Assembly (NCBI RefSeq): GCF_017939705.1
Contig: NZ_JAGKSQ010000005.1
Location: 1 to 64,000, forward strand
From: Halalkalibacter suaedae
Lineage (GTDB): Bacteria; Bacillota; Bacilli; Bacillales; Bacillaceae_D
Direction: 5' to 3'
Length of the DNA: 64,000 nt
Below the pieces are notes generated by a model, which searched no databases, was not told where the DNA came from, and saw only the letters and a list, made by a program, of their open reading frames with translations. The number at the start of each line of letters is the position of its first letter. Within the stretch, counting starts at the first letter, position 1. This document shows, piece after piece, positions 1 to 6,597 of this stretch. Position numbers and translations under genes: made by a program.

Positions 1-80
1 CTCCCATTAGTCCGCTCGACTTGCATGTATTAGGCACGCCGCCAGCGTTCGTCCTGAGCCAGGATCAAACTCTCCATAAA
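1..80 (-). rRNA. 16S ribosomal RNA, 5' end only (partial)
   Basis: The reverse complement begins TTTATGGAGAGTTTGATCC and continues with the universally conserved 5' region of bacterial 16S rRNA, including the 27F primer site and the GCGGCGTGCCTAATACATGC block. The mature 5' end is placed at base 80 by analogy with B. subtilis. The gene runs leftward out of the window, so only about the first 80 nucleotides are present. Tandem promoters and a boxA-like leader lie upstream, so this is the start of an rRNA operon. Confidence 0.97.
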
Positions 81-170
81 ATTGTTGAGTTTAAATAGCT
101 CAATACTTGTTGCTGACTTTTAATAAAGTCTAAATTGACGAGATATCATGTATCTCTATTTCGCTTGGCT

Positions 171-192
171 TTTGTTCAGTTTTCAAAGAACT
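171..192 (-). promoter_or_regulatory. rRNA leader boxA-like antitermination element
   Basis: The minus strand reads GTTCTTTGAAAACTGAAC about 90 nucleotides before the mature 16S end. This TCTTTGAAAACT core is the usual boxA-like element of Bacillus rRNA leaders, to which the NusB/NusE antitermination complex binds. The assignment rests on motif and position. Confidence 0.7.
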
Positions 193-224
193 CGTTCGCC
201 GCATCTCTCAACGGCTAGATTATT

Positions 225-253
225 ATCTTAACATAATATTTTATACTATGCAA
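225..253 (-). promoter_or_regulatory. rRNA operon promoter P2 (sigma-A)
   Basis: On the minus strand, -35 TTGCAT (248-253) and -10 TAAGAT (225-230) are separated by exactly 17 bases, with TGT just before the -10. Transcription would begin near base 218 and enter the boxA leader. It lies 85 bp downstream of a second promoter, the tandem P1/P2 layout usual for Bacillus rRNA operons. Confidence 0.85.
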
Positions 254-309
254 GACTTTTTTAAAAGTATTTATTTGTTCAATATCGCTTTGTTTTGGCG
301 ACAGAGAAT

Positions 310-338
310 AATATATCATTTTGAGATAAATAATACAA
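310..338 (-). promoter_or_regulatory. rRNA operon promoter P1 (sigma-A, extended -10)
   Basis: On the minus strand, -35 TTGTAT (333-338) and -10 TATATT (310-315) are separated by 17 bases, and TGA precedes the -10, giving an extended -10. It lies 85 bp upstream of P2. The surrounding DNA is very AT-rich, as expected for rRNA promoter upstream sequence. Confidence 0.75.
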
Positions 339-403
339 CTAGTATTCTTTAAAAGTATAATTCCAATTATATCCTTACTTAGTTTGCTAGGGTTATTTTA
401 AGA

Positions 404-442
404 AATGATAGTTAGCTTTGAAAACATCTGGTCACTATCATT
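404..442. repeat. 9-bp inverted repeat upstream of the rRNA promoters
   Basis: AATGATAGT (404-412) and its exact complement ACTATCATT (434-442) flank a 21-base spacer. Neither strand carries a T-run after it, so it is not an obvious terminator. It lies about 70 bp upstream of P1 and could be a protein binding site, or chance in AT-rich DNA. Apart from this repeat, the promoters and the terminator at 528-564, I see no gene in 81-564. Confidence 0.3.
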
Positions 443-527
443 CAAAACAGGTATTAATTTCGCATATAACTTTATAAACTTCTTTCTCTCTTAATAAACT
501 ACAGCCTATCTTTTTTCACTAGACTTA

Positions 528-564
528 ATCAAATAAACCCCTCATTCTAAATCAGAACAAGGAG
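528..564 (-). terminator. Intrinsic terminator of the EamA transporter gene
   Basis: Directly after the TAG stop, the minus strand can fold an 11-bp stem (554-564 with 538-548, three G-U pairs, 5-base loop) ending in GGGG and followed by TTTATTT. This separates the transporter from the downstream rRNA promoters. Confidence 0.65.
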
Positions 565-1425
565 CTAGATAATTAATAAAATCGTTCCTGCAGTTATAAT
601 GATTCCACCAATTACCGTTTCTTTTTTCACCTTCTCTTTTAGAAAGATAATTCCTAAAACCATCGTGAGAACTACACTGAACTTATCAATTGGGGCAACA
701 ATGGATACTTTCCCTATAGCAAGTGCGGCAAAATAGCATAACCACGATAATCCTGTTGCGACACCTGATAAAATCAAAAACAAATATCCCTTTTGGGTAA
801 TCTGTTTTAAATCCTTAAATGTGCCTTGAAACCAAACAATAACCCAGGCAAAGACAAGAATGACGATCGTTCGTATAAACGTAGCAAGGTTTGAATCGAC
901 TTCTTCGATTCCTATTTTAGCTAAAATAGAGGTTAACGCTGCAAACACTGCCCCAAGTATCGCATAGATAACAAATCCCTGAGACCCAGTAAATCGTTTC
1001 TTTTCATCATTTTTCCCGATTAACACAAAGGTCCCGATTGTAATTAAGGCTCCTCCTAGTATAACCAAAGGAGCTGCTGGTTCCCCTAGTACGAGAAATG
1101 AGAGGAGAATCGTTAACACGACACTAGATTTATCAATTGGGACCACCTTCGAAACATCCCCTATTGCTAAAGCCTTAAAGAAAAATAGCCACGAGATCCC
1201 AGTGGCAAAACCTGATAAAACGATAAATAAAAAGGCCTTGCCTGTTATCGTTTCAATTCCACCAAGTTGTTTCGTTACTATAACAACGATAAAGGCCATT
1301 ACTAGCACAACAATTGTCCGGACGGCTGTCGCCAAATTTGAATTAACATTTTCGATTCCCACTTTCGCTAGAATCCCTGTTAACGCCGCAAATAAAGCTG
1401 CAAGCAATGCAAGTACAATACTCAT
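565..1425 (-). CDS. EamA/DMT-family transporter with two closely related halves
   Basis: This is a 286-residue, very hydrophobic membrane protein with about ten predicted transmembrane segments, fitting the drug/metabolite transporter (EamA) superfamily. The substrate cannot be deduced. The two halves (about 1-140 and 150-286) are strikingly alike: one 41-residue block near each N-terminus matches at 28 positions, and both halves carry LSG-ATG-SWL and PIDK-SVVLT blocks. This is closer than usual for the two EamA repeats and suggests duplication of a half-size (about 140-residue) ancestor. AGAAGG precedes the ATG. It is monocistronic, divergent from the recombinase-like gene, with its own terminator. 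Family assignment is confident, function unknown. Confidence 0.85.
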   Translation of the reverse strand: MSIVLALLAALFAALTGILAKVGIENVNSNLATAVRTIVVLVMAFIVVIVTKQLGGIETITGKAFLFIVLSGFATGISWLFFFKALAIGDVSKVVPIDKSSVVLTILLSFLVLGEPAAPLVILGGALITIGTFVLIGKNDEKKRFTGSQGFVIYAILGAVFAALTSILAKIGIEEVDSNLATFIRTIVILVFAWVIVWFQGTFKDLKQITQKGYLFLILSGVATGLSWLCYFAALAIGKVSIVAPIDKFSVVLTMVLGIIFLKEKVKKETVIGGIIITAGTILLII

Positions 1426-1580
1426 TACGTATAACCTTCTTTAATTAATTTTTTCATTCATCCTCTTTCAAAACCAAGAGAAGAGTAAACACTCATTTTA
1501 GTCGGATTATGGAATTTAATACTATTCATTCCTCATTATAATCACTATAATTTAATTAGAATCTTCTCTCACAATATACA

Positions 1581-1623
1581 AGGCCATTAAAAAAGGTGAA
1601 AACCTTACCTTTTTCAGCGGCCT
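1581..1623. repeat. Hairpin in the divergent intergenic region
   Basis: Outer arms AGGCC (1581-1585) and GGCCT (1619-1623) enclose inner arms AAAAAGGT (1590-1597) and ACCTTTTT (1607-1614). It lies between the divergent EamA and recombinase-like genes, about 80 bp before the latter's start. It may be a leader hairpin of the plus-strand gene or a relic terminator; neither strand has a clean T-run outside the stem. No convincing promoter was found in 1426-1701, although TATAAT-like sequences occur near 1540-1555. Confidence 0.35.
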
Positions 1624-1701
1624 CTAATATACATGAGAGGAATGTACCTATTACCCTATAGTTACAAGATAGATTATTGATACGATAAGGAAGGTGATAC
1701 G

Positions 1702-2694
1702 ATGATATTTTCATTCCCAGACTTTGTAGAAGACTATCTTAATCATCTTGCCTCAAAGGGAAGAAAAGACTCAACTATTAAACGCTATATGTATGACATA
1801 CACGATTTTCAAGCTTGGCTCAAGCAACAAAAGATTGATAGTTGGCAAGTGAGCGAGGAAGACTTAGAACGTTTCTTCTCCCATCTTAGTAATGAAAGAA
1901 ATTATCATATTCGTACGACCAGGCGGATACATAGCGTACTTAAACAGCTCGCAAGATTTCAGAAATCCTATGGCAAAAGTGAACTGAGAACTATTTTGAC
2001 TTTAGAGCCACCCATTCTCAAACCCAGACCGCTACTTTCTTCAGAGTGGATCACCCTAGCTGAAGAACAAAAGCTCTTAATGACAATGAATTCCTTAAAG
2101 GGTTTCTCAGATCAACAAATTGAAACCTTCCCTTTTTATAGGGAGCGTAATCAGTTGATTGTTCGGTTATGTCTAAGTTATGGTTTAACATTGCAGGAAG
2201 TTCAACAGCTATCAATGAATCAGGTGAAGTTTGAACATAATCAGCTCGTTCTTCTTGATACGATAGAGCAAGTCAGAATCATTCATTTAACAGAAGATGA
2301 TAAGGATCTTGCATATACGTACTATCAAAGGATCCCAGCACCTGTCCGACCACGCTATCATAGTAGTGAGCCATTTCTAATTGCTTTTGATTTTCAACGT
2401 AAAACCTTCCATTGGTCATATGAAGATGATGCCCCAAAGCGGATGTCGATCATCGCTATTCAAAAAATGATAAGACTTGAAGTCAAAAGGGCGGAACTGA
2501 GGAAAGGGATTTCTGCTCAAAACTTTAGGAATACTTTTGTACTCCGAAGATTACTCGCGGGAGACTCAATTGACGACTTAATCGTCCAAATCGGCTATAC
2601 CTCCCCACTATCAATAAAGCGTTATTTACAAACAATTGAATTCCTAACTAAGCAAGAAAAAGAACAGCTTCACCCTACAAAAAAAACGCTATGA
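1702..2694 (+). CDS. Tyrosine-recombinase-like protein, catalytically degenerate
   Basis: This 330-residue protein has the two-domain layout of XerC/XerD-type tyrosine recombinases: an N-terminal SAM-like core-binding domain (about 5-95) and a C-terminal catalytic-type fold (about 115-325). The active-site pattern R-H-R-H/W-Y is mostly lost. The first Arg (normally in GLRxxEL) is Thr163 in GLTLQEV, the His of HxLRHTF is Gln273, and the GHxS His is Tyr299. Arg276 and the Tyr308 nucleophile remain. It is therefore probably a DNA-binding or architectural protein, or an exapted integrase. GGAAGGTGAT lies just before the ATG. It is the only plus-strand gene here and converges on hfq through a shared terminator. 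No att sites or phage genes adjoin it. Confidence 0.75.
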   Translation: MIFSFPDFVEDYLNHLASKGRKDSTIKRYMYDIHDFQAWLKQQKIDSWQVSEEDLERFFSHLSNERNYHIRTTRRIHSVLKQLARFQKSYGKSELRTILTLEPPILKPRPLLSSEWITLAEEQKLLMTMNSLKGFSDQQIETFPFYRERNQLIVRLCLSYGLTLQEVQQLSMNQVKFEHNQLVLLDTIEQVRIIHLTEDDKDLAYTYYQRIPAPVRPRYHSSEPFLIAFDFQRKTFHWSYEDDAPKRMSIIAIQKMIRLEVKRAELRKGISAQNFRNTFVLRRLLAGDSIDDLIVQIGYTSPLSIKRYLQTIEFLTKQEKEQLHPTKKTL

Positions 2695-2713
2695 CTGTCC
2701 ATAGCGTTTTCTT
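2681..2713. terminator. Bidirectional terminator between recombinase-like gene and hfq
   Basis: Perfect 11-bp arms (2683-2693 and 2700-2710) with loop ACTGTC begin with A-runs and end with T-runs, so both strands have a stem followed by U's. The plus-strand stop codon lies inside the stem and the hfq stop is at 2718, so one hairpin serves both converging genes. Confidence 0.85.
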
Positions 2714-2717
2714 CATA

Positions 2718-2954
2718 TTATTCCTCTGTTTCAGATTTCAGCTGAACATTTTTCTGTGGAGCAAAAGTTGAAATTGCATGTTTGAATACAAGTTGTTGCT
2801 TTCCTTCAGTTTCTAAAATAACGGTGAAATTATCAAACCCTTTAATATAGCCTCGAATTTGAAATCCATTCGTTAAGAATACAGTTACAGAAATGTTGTC
2901 TTTACGTAATTGATTTAGAAATTGATCTTGGATATTGATCGGCTGTTGTTTCAT
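2718..2954 (-). CDS. hfq: RNA chaperone Hfq
   Basis: This 78-residue Sm-like protein forms a hexameric ring that binds small RNAs and mRNAs. The N-terminal [12 protein letters not shown] helix, the Sm1 segment (about 20-45) and the Sm2 motif FKHAIS (57-62) are all present. There is a short acidic tail (SETEE) instead of the long tail of enterobacterial Hfq. It is the last gene of the mutS-mutL-methyltransferase-miaA-hfq run, 30 bp after miaA, matching the conserved Bacillus miaA-hfq neighbourhood. It ends at the bidirectional terminator. Confidence 0.97.
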   Translation of the reverse strand: MKQQPINIQDQFLNQLRKDNISVTVFLTNGFQIRGYIKGFDNFTVILETEGKQQLVFKHAISTFAPQKNVQLKSETEE

Positions 2955-2984
2955 TCAGTATTCCTCCTCTAATTGACTATCTCT

Positions 2985-3929
2985 TTAATTCGCGATTGAA
3001 GTGATTTCTCCTTCAATAAAACTACAGATTTCTGTAAAAAGATGTGAATCTAGACCTTTAGATGTGTCGAACCATGCTGCATCGGTTTTATTTCGGAACC
3101 ATGTAAGCTGGCGCTTAGCGTATCGTCTGGAATTTTGTTTTAGTGAATCAATTGCTTCTTCCAGAGAGACAGAGCCATCAAAATACCCATACAGCTCTTT
3201 ATATCCAATCGCTTGGACGGATTGGCAGTCCCGAACTTCTCGCTCATAGAGAGCTCGTACCTCGTCTAAAAGTCCTTGTTTCACCATAAGATCAACACGT
3301 AAATTAATTCGCTCATAGAGCTGTTCACGAGACATCGTTAACCCAACAAAAGCAAGATCATAAGGGCTTTGTGTCTCTTCTTGTTTAGGTTGTTTCGAAA
3401 AAGCAATTCCTGTTGCACGTGTTACTTCAAGGGCACGGATCACACGCCTAATATTGTTAGGGTGAATCTTATCAGCTGACTCGGGATCAACAAGTTTGAG
3501 TTGATTATGTACTTCGATTTTTCCTTTTGTTTCGACGAGCTGTTCTAGCTCACTACGATATGTTTCGTCTGTCGGTAATGCCTCTAGCTGATACTGCTTC
3601 GTAATCGCATTAACATAAAGCCCTGTTCCACCTACTAGGATGGGAACCTTTCCTTCCTCATTAAGCTTCGTGATTAAAGGGAGAACTAGTTCCTGGAATT
3701 CAGCGACGGAAAATGCTTCAGTTGGGTCTTTAATATCGATTAGGTGATGTGTTATACCCTGTTGCTCAGCTTCAGTTACTTTAGCCGTGCCGATATCCAT
3801 TCCTTTATACACTTGCATAGAGTCTCCACTAATAATTTCGCCAGCATACCTTTTTGCGAGCTCAATGCTTAGTGCTGTCTTACCTACTGCTGTTGGTCCA
3901 ACAATCACGATTAGTTTTTCTTTCATCAT
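2985..3929 (-). CDS. miaA: tRNA dimethylallyltransferase MiaA
   Basis: MiaA transfers a dimethylallyl group to N6 of A37 in tRNAs that read codons starting with U, making i6A. The 314-residue length is normal. The P-loop GPTAVGKT (11-18), the DSMQVYKGMDIGTAK block and GGTGLY are all family hallmarks. The next enzyme of the same pathway, MiaB, is encoded about 7 kb upstream at 10606-12228. The ATG follows GGGAGAAG; a second in-frame ATG comes immediately after. It lies 13 bp after the methyltransferase gene and 30 bp before hfq. Confidence 0.97.
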   Translation of the reverse strand: MMKEKLIVIVGPTAVGKTALSIELAKRYAGEIISGDSMQVYKGMDIGTAKVTEAEQQGITHHLIDIKDPTEAFSVAEFQELVLPLITKLNEEGKVPILVGGTGLYVNAITKQYQLEALPTDETYRSELEQLVETKGKIEVHNQLKLVDPESADKIHPNNIRRVIRALEVTRATGIAFSKQPKQEETQSPYDLAFVGLTMSREQLYERINLRVDLMVKQGLLDEVRALYEREVRDCQSVQAIGYKELYGYFDGSVSLEEAIDSLKQNSRRYAKRQLTWFRNKTDAAWFDTSKGLDSHLFTEICSFIEGEITSIAN

Positions 3930-3942
3930 CTTCTCCCGATTA

Positions 3943-4731
3943 TTAATTATTCAAACCTATCTGTTCAATAAATCCATAATGAAACGCAGAATGCTGACGT
4001 GAAATGACAGTAAATCCAAATCGTTTAAACCGAGTACTTTGATAATGATCCTTGATCACAACTCGATTTCTCGCTACTCGTTTTGCATGGGAAATGACTT
4101 CCTCTGTCAAATCATCATGTGCAGCAAAATTTTTTAATCCACTTATCCCTTTAGAGGAAGAGAGATGGAATTCAAACATCGGATCAAAATAAACGACATC
4201 ATAGCTGTCCTTTGCTGCATTTTGTAAATATTCTAAATGATTTTGGTGGAGGACGTTAATTTCTTTCATAGCTTGAAGCATTTGTGTATCTCCATCGGAC
4301 CATGATTGTAACCCATTCGAAACAAGTAAAGCTAGGGTCGGACTCGCCTCAAGTCCTGTTACTAATCCCGAGCTTCCAACCGCTATCTTAGCAACAAGAG
4401 CATCTGAGGCAAGACCTAAGGTGCAATCGAGAAAACTCATCCCCTGTCTTAATCCAGCTGTTTCTATTAAGGGATCATAACCAGTCTTTAAAAATTGTTT
4501 AACCCGAAACATCGCTGAGTTAGGATGGTAAAAGAATGGTGCGCCTCCACCTAATGGATACAGAGTAACCTTCCCCTTACCAACAACAAGCAGGTCCTCT
4601 TGAAAAAAGGTAATCATTTCTTCAATTGACATCTCACTTCTTACAACTAACTTTGCATTAAGAAGGGTACTAAATTTCGTCGCTTTCTCTAAAAGGACCT
4701 CAGCATGTTTTCTTGCTGTTGTAACAATCAT
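3943..4731 (-). CDS. RsmJ-like class I SAM-dependent methyltransferase
   Basis: This 262-residue protein has a Rossmann methyltransferase core: SAM-binding motif I FLDCTLGLASDA (100-111), an acidic motif LEAS (127-130), and a DPMFE motif (183-187) like the DPMxP of RsmJ, the 16S rRNA G1516 N2-methyltransferase. The 90-residue N-terminal region precedes the core. An rRNA guanine methyltransferase role is therefore likely but unproven. It lies in the mut operon, 18 bp after mutL and 13 bp before miaA; B. subtilis lacks a gene at this point. Placement beside miaA is consistent with RNA modification. Confidence 0.72.
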   Translation of the reverse strand: MIVTTARKHAEVLLEKATKFSTLLNAKLVVRSEMSIEEMITFFQEDLLVVGKGKVTLYPLGGGAPFFYHPNSAMFRVKQFLKTGYDPLIETAGLRQGMSFLDCTLGLASDALVAKIAVGSSGLVTGLEASPTLALLVSNGLQSWSDGDTQMLQAMKEINVLHQNHLEYLQNAAKDSYDVVYFDPMFEFHLSSSKGISGLKNFAAHDDLTEEVISHAKRVARNRVVIKDHYQSTRFKRFGFTVISRQHSAFHYGFIEQIGLNN

Positions 4732-4749
4732 CCGTATTATCTCCCCTGT

Positions 4750-6585
4750 TTACATGACTCGTTTAAACATTTTTTCTAATGAATACGTTGAGAAGTGGAC
4801 AATGATTGGTCTTCCATGTGGACATGTAAAAGGATCACTACTTTGGCGTAACGATTCCAATAGAGCAAACATTTCATCCTGACGCAGATGTCGATTCGCT
4901 TTGATAGATGCTTTACATGACATCATAATTGCAGCCTCTTCCCTAAGCTTAGCTAAATCAATTCTGCGATGTGCAAGCAAATAATAAATAATTTCTTGAA
5001 TGGTTTCTTCCTCATGTCCCTTTGGAAGCCAATTAGGATGGGACCTAACAATAAACGCTTGGTGTCCAAAGGGTTCCAAAAAGACCCCAACTGCTTCTAA
5101 TTGATCAATATGCTCGCTGATAATACCCATTTCCTGAGAAGTAAATTCAAACGTAATCGGGACTAGAAGCTCCTGCACATGAGGTTGAACCTCAGCTACT
5201 TTTTCTCGAAAGAACTCATATTTAATTCGTTCCTGAGCAGCATGCTGGTCAATAATATACATCCCTGTTTCATTGTGGGCCACAATATAAGTTCCGTGCA
5301 TTTGGCCAATTGGATAGAGGGTTGGTACTCTTTCTGTTTCGTTAGGCTGTTCGACATGTTCAGATTGTTCAATCGTTTCCTCAAGTGGACTCTGTTTTTC
5401 TCCTGTCTTTTTAGCCTCTGGTTGTTCTTGAACCGGAGTAAAATCAATGAGTGATTCAACAGATTCCTGCTCGAATTCTCTATGCTCCTTAACCTGAAAA
5501 GCAGCGTGCTTTTTCGGTTCTTCAAAGCTAAAGCTAATTTGTTCATCTCTTTTTGAGTTGAACAGCGTCTGTTTTTTCGGGTCTGCTTCAGGAATTAACG
5601 TTTCTTTTTTGAAAGCCTGTTTGATTGAACTTGTAATTAACTGTGCCAACTCTTCTTCTTTACTTAATCTCACCTCTAATTTCGCTGGGTGAACATTGAC
5701 ATCTATTAGCTGAGGATCCATTGTAATCGACATGACCCCAATAGGGTAACGACCGATTGGTAATAAGGTATGAAATCCTTCTTGAACTGCCCTTGCTAAT
5801 GAATAATTACGGATATATCTGCCATTTACAAACAAAGACATATATTGTCGTGAGGCTCGGGTAATCTCAGGCTTTGCCATCAATCCACTAATTTGATAAT
5901 CAAGAGATGTTCCCTCAATCTCGACCATATGCTTTGCAACATTCCGCCCATAAATAGATGCAACCACTTGTGCTAGGTCGCCGTTGCCTGCTGTTTTTAA
6001 GACCTCTTTGCTATCATGATAGTATTCAAACGAAACCTCAGGATGTGCCATTGCCAGGCGATTAATAATATCACTTATATTACCAGCTTCAGTATGGACG
6101 GTTTTGACATACTTTAAGCGAGCTGGAGTATTGTAAAAAAGGTTAGTAACAACAATTTCTGTTCCTTTACGAGCATGTGCGGCCTTTTTTTCGATTACTT
6201 TGCCACCATGGATAACAATCTCTGTGCCTTTGCCATCACCTGTTGCCGTAGTCAATGTCACATAGGAAACGGATGCGATACTCGGAAGGGCTTCCCCTCG
6301 AAACCCTAACGTTGAGATATGGAACAGGTCGCGATCAGATTTGATCTTACTTGTCGCATGCCGAAAAAAAGCTGTTTCAACATCTTCTTCAACCATTCCT
6401 TCTCCATTATCTACCACACGGATCTGGGATAACCCACCTTCTTCTATCTCAACTAAAATGGTCGTGCTTCCGGCATCAATTGCATTCTCTACTAGCTCTT
6501 TTACGATCGAGGCAGGCCGTTCGACAACTTCTCCGGCTGCAATCTTATTCGATAGGGCATCATCTAGCTTAATAATCTTTGTCAT
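4750..6585 (-). CDS. mutL: DNA mismatch repair protein MutL (endonuclease type)
   Basis: MutL couples mismatch recognition by MutS to strand incision. The 611-residue protein has an N-terminal GHKL ATPase (about 1-330, with [25 protein letters not shown]-type motif I, DNGEGM, and GFRGEAL), an acidic linker (about 330-420) and a C-terminal dimerization/endonuclease domain. The nicking-endonuclease motif [12 protein letters not shown] begins at residue 446, and the ACKASIKA and CPHGRP metal-site motifs follow, so this is a nicking MutL as expected in an organism without MutH. It starts 12 bp after the mutS stop. A polar run in the linker is the only low-complexity part. Confidence 0.98.
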   Translation of the reverse strand: MTKIIKLDDALSNKIAAGEVVERPASIVKELVENAIDAGSTTILVEIEEGGLSQIRVVDNGEGMVEEDVETAFFRHATSKIKSDRDLFHISTLGFRGEALPSIASVSYVTLTTATGDGKGTEIVIHGGKVIEKKAAHARKGTEIVVTNLFYNTPARLKYVKTVHTEAGNISDIINRLAMAHPEVSFEYYHDSKEVLKTAGNGDLAQVVASIYGRNVAKHMVEIEGTSLDYQISGLMAKPEITRASRQYMSLFVNGRYIRNYSLARAVQEGFHTLLPIGRYPIGVMSITMDPQLIDVNVHPAKLEVRLSKEEELAQLITSSIKQAFKKETLIPEADPKKQTLFNSKRDEQISFSFEEPKKHAAFQVKEHREFEQESVESLIDFTPVQEQPEAKKTGEKQSPLEETIEQSEHVEQPNETERVPTLYPIGQMHGTYIVAHNETGMYIIDQHAAQERIKYEFFREKVAEVQPHVQELLVPITFEFTSQEMGIISEHIDQLEAVGVFLEPFGHQAFIVRSHPNWLPKGHEEETIQEIIYYLLAHRRIDLAKLREEAAIMMSCKASIKANRHLRQDEMFALLESLRQSSDPFTCPHGRPIIVHFSTYSLEKMFKRVM

Positions 6586-6597
6586 CGAACCCCTCCT

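Noticed and set aside
1702-2694. Integrase as evidence of a prophage or integrative element
   Set aside because: No direct-repeat att sites, tRNA target, phage genes or other mobile functions lie nearby, and catalytic residues are missing.
5179-5546. ORFs in other frames across the MutL linker
   Set aside because: They are low-complexity shadows of the Glu/Gln/Lys-rich linker with no ribosome binding site.
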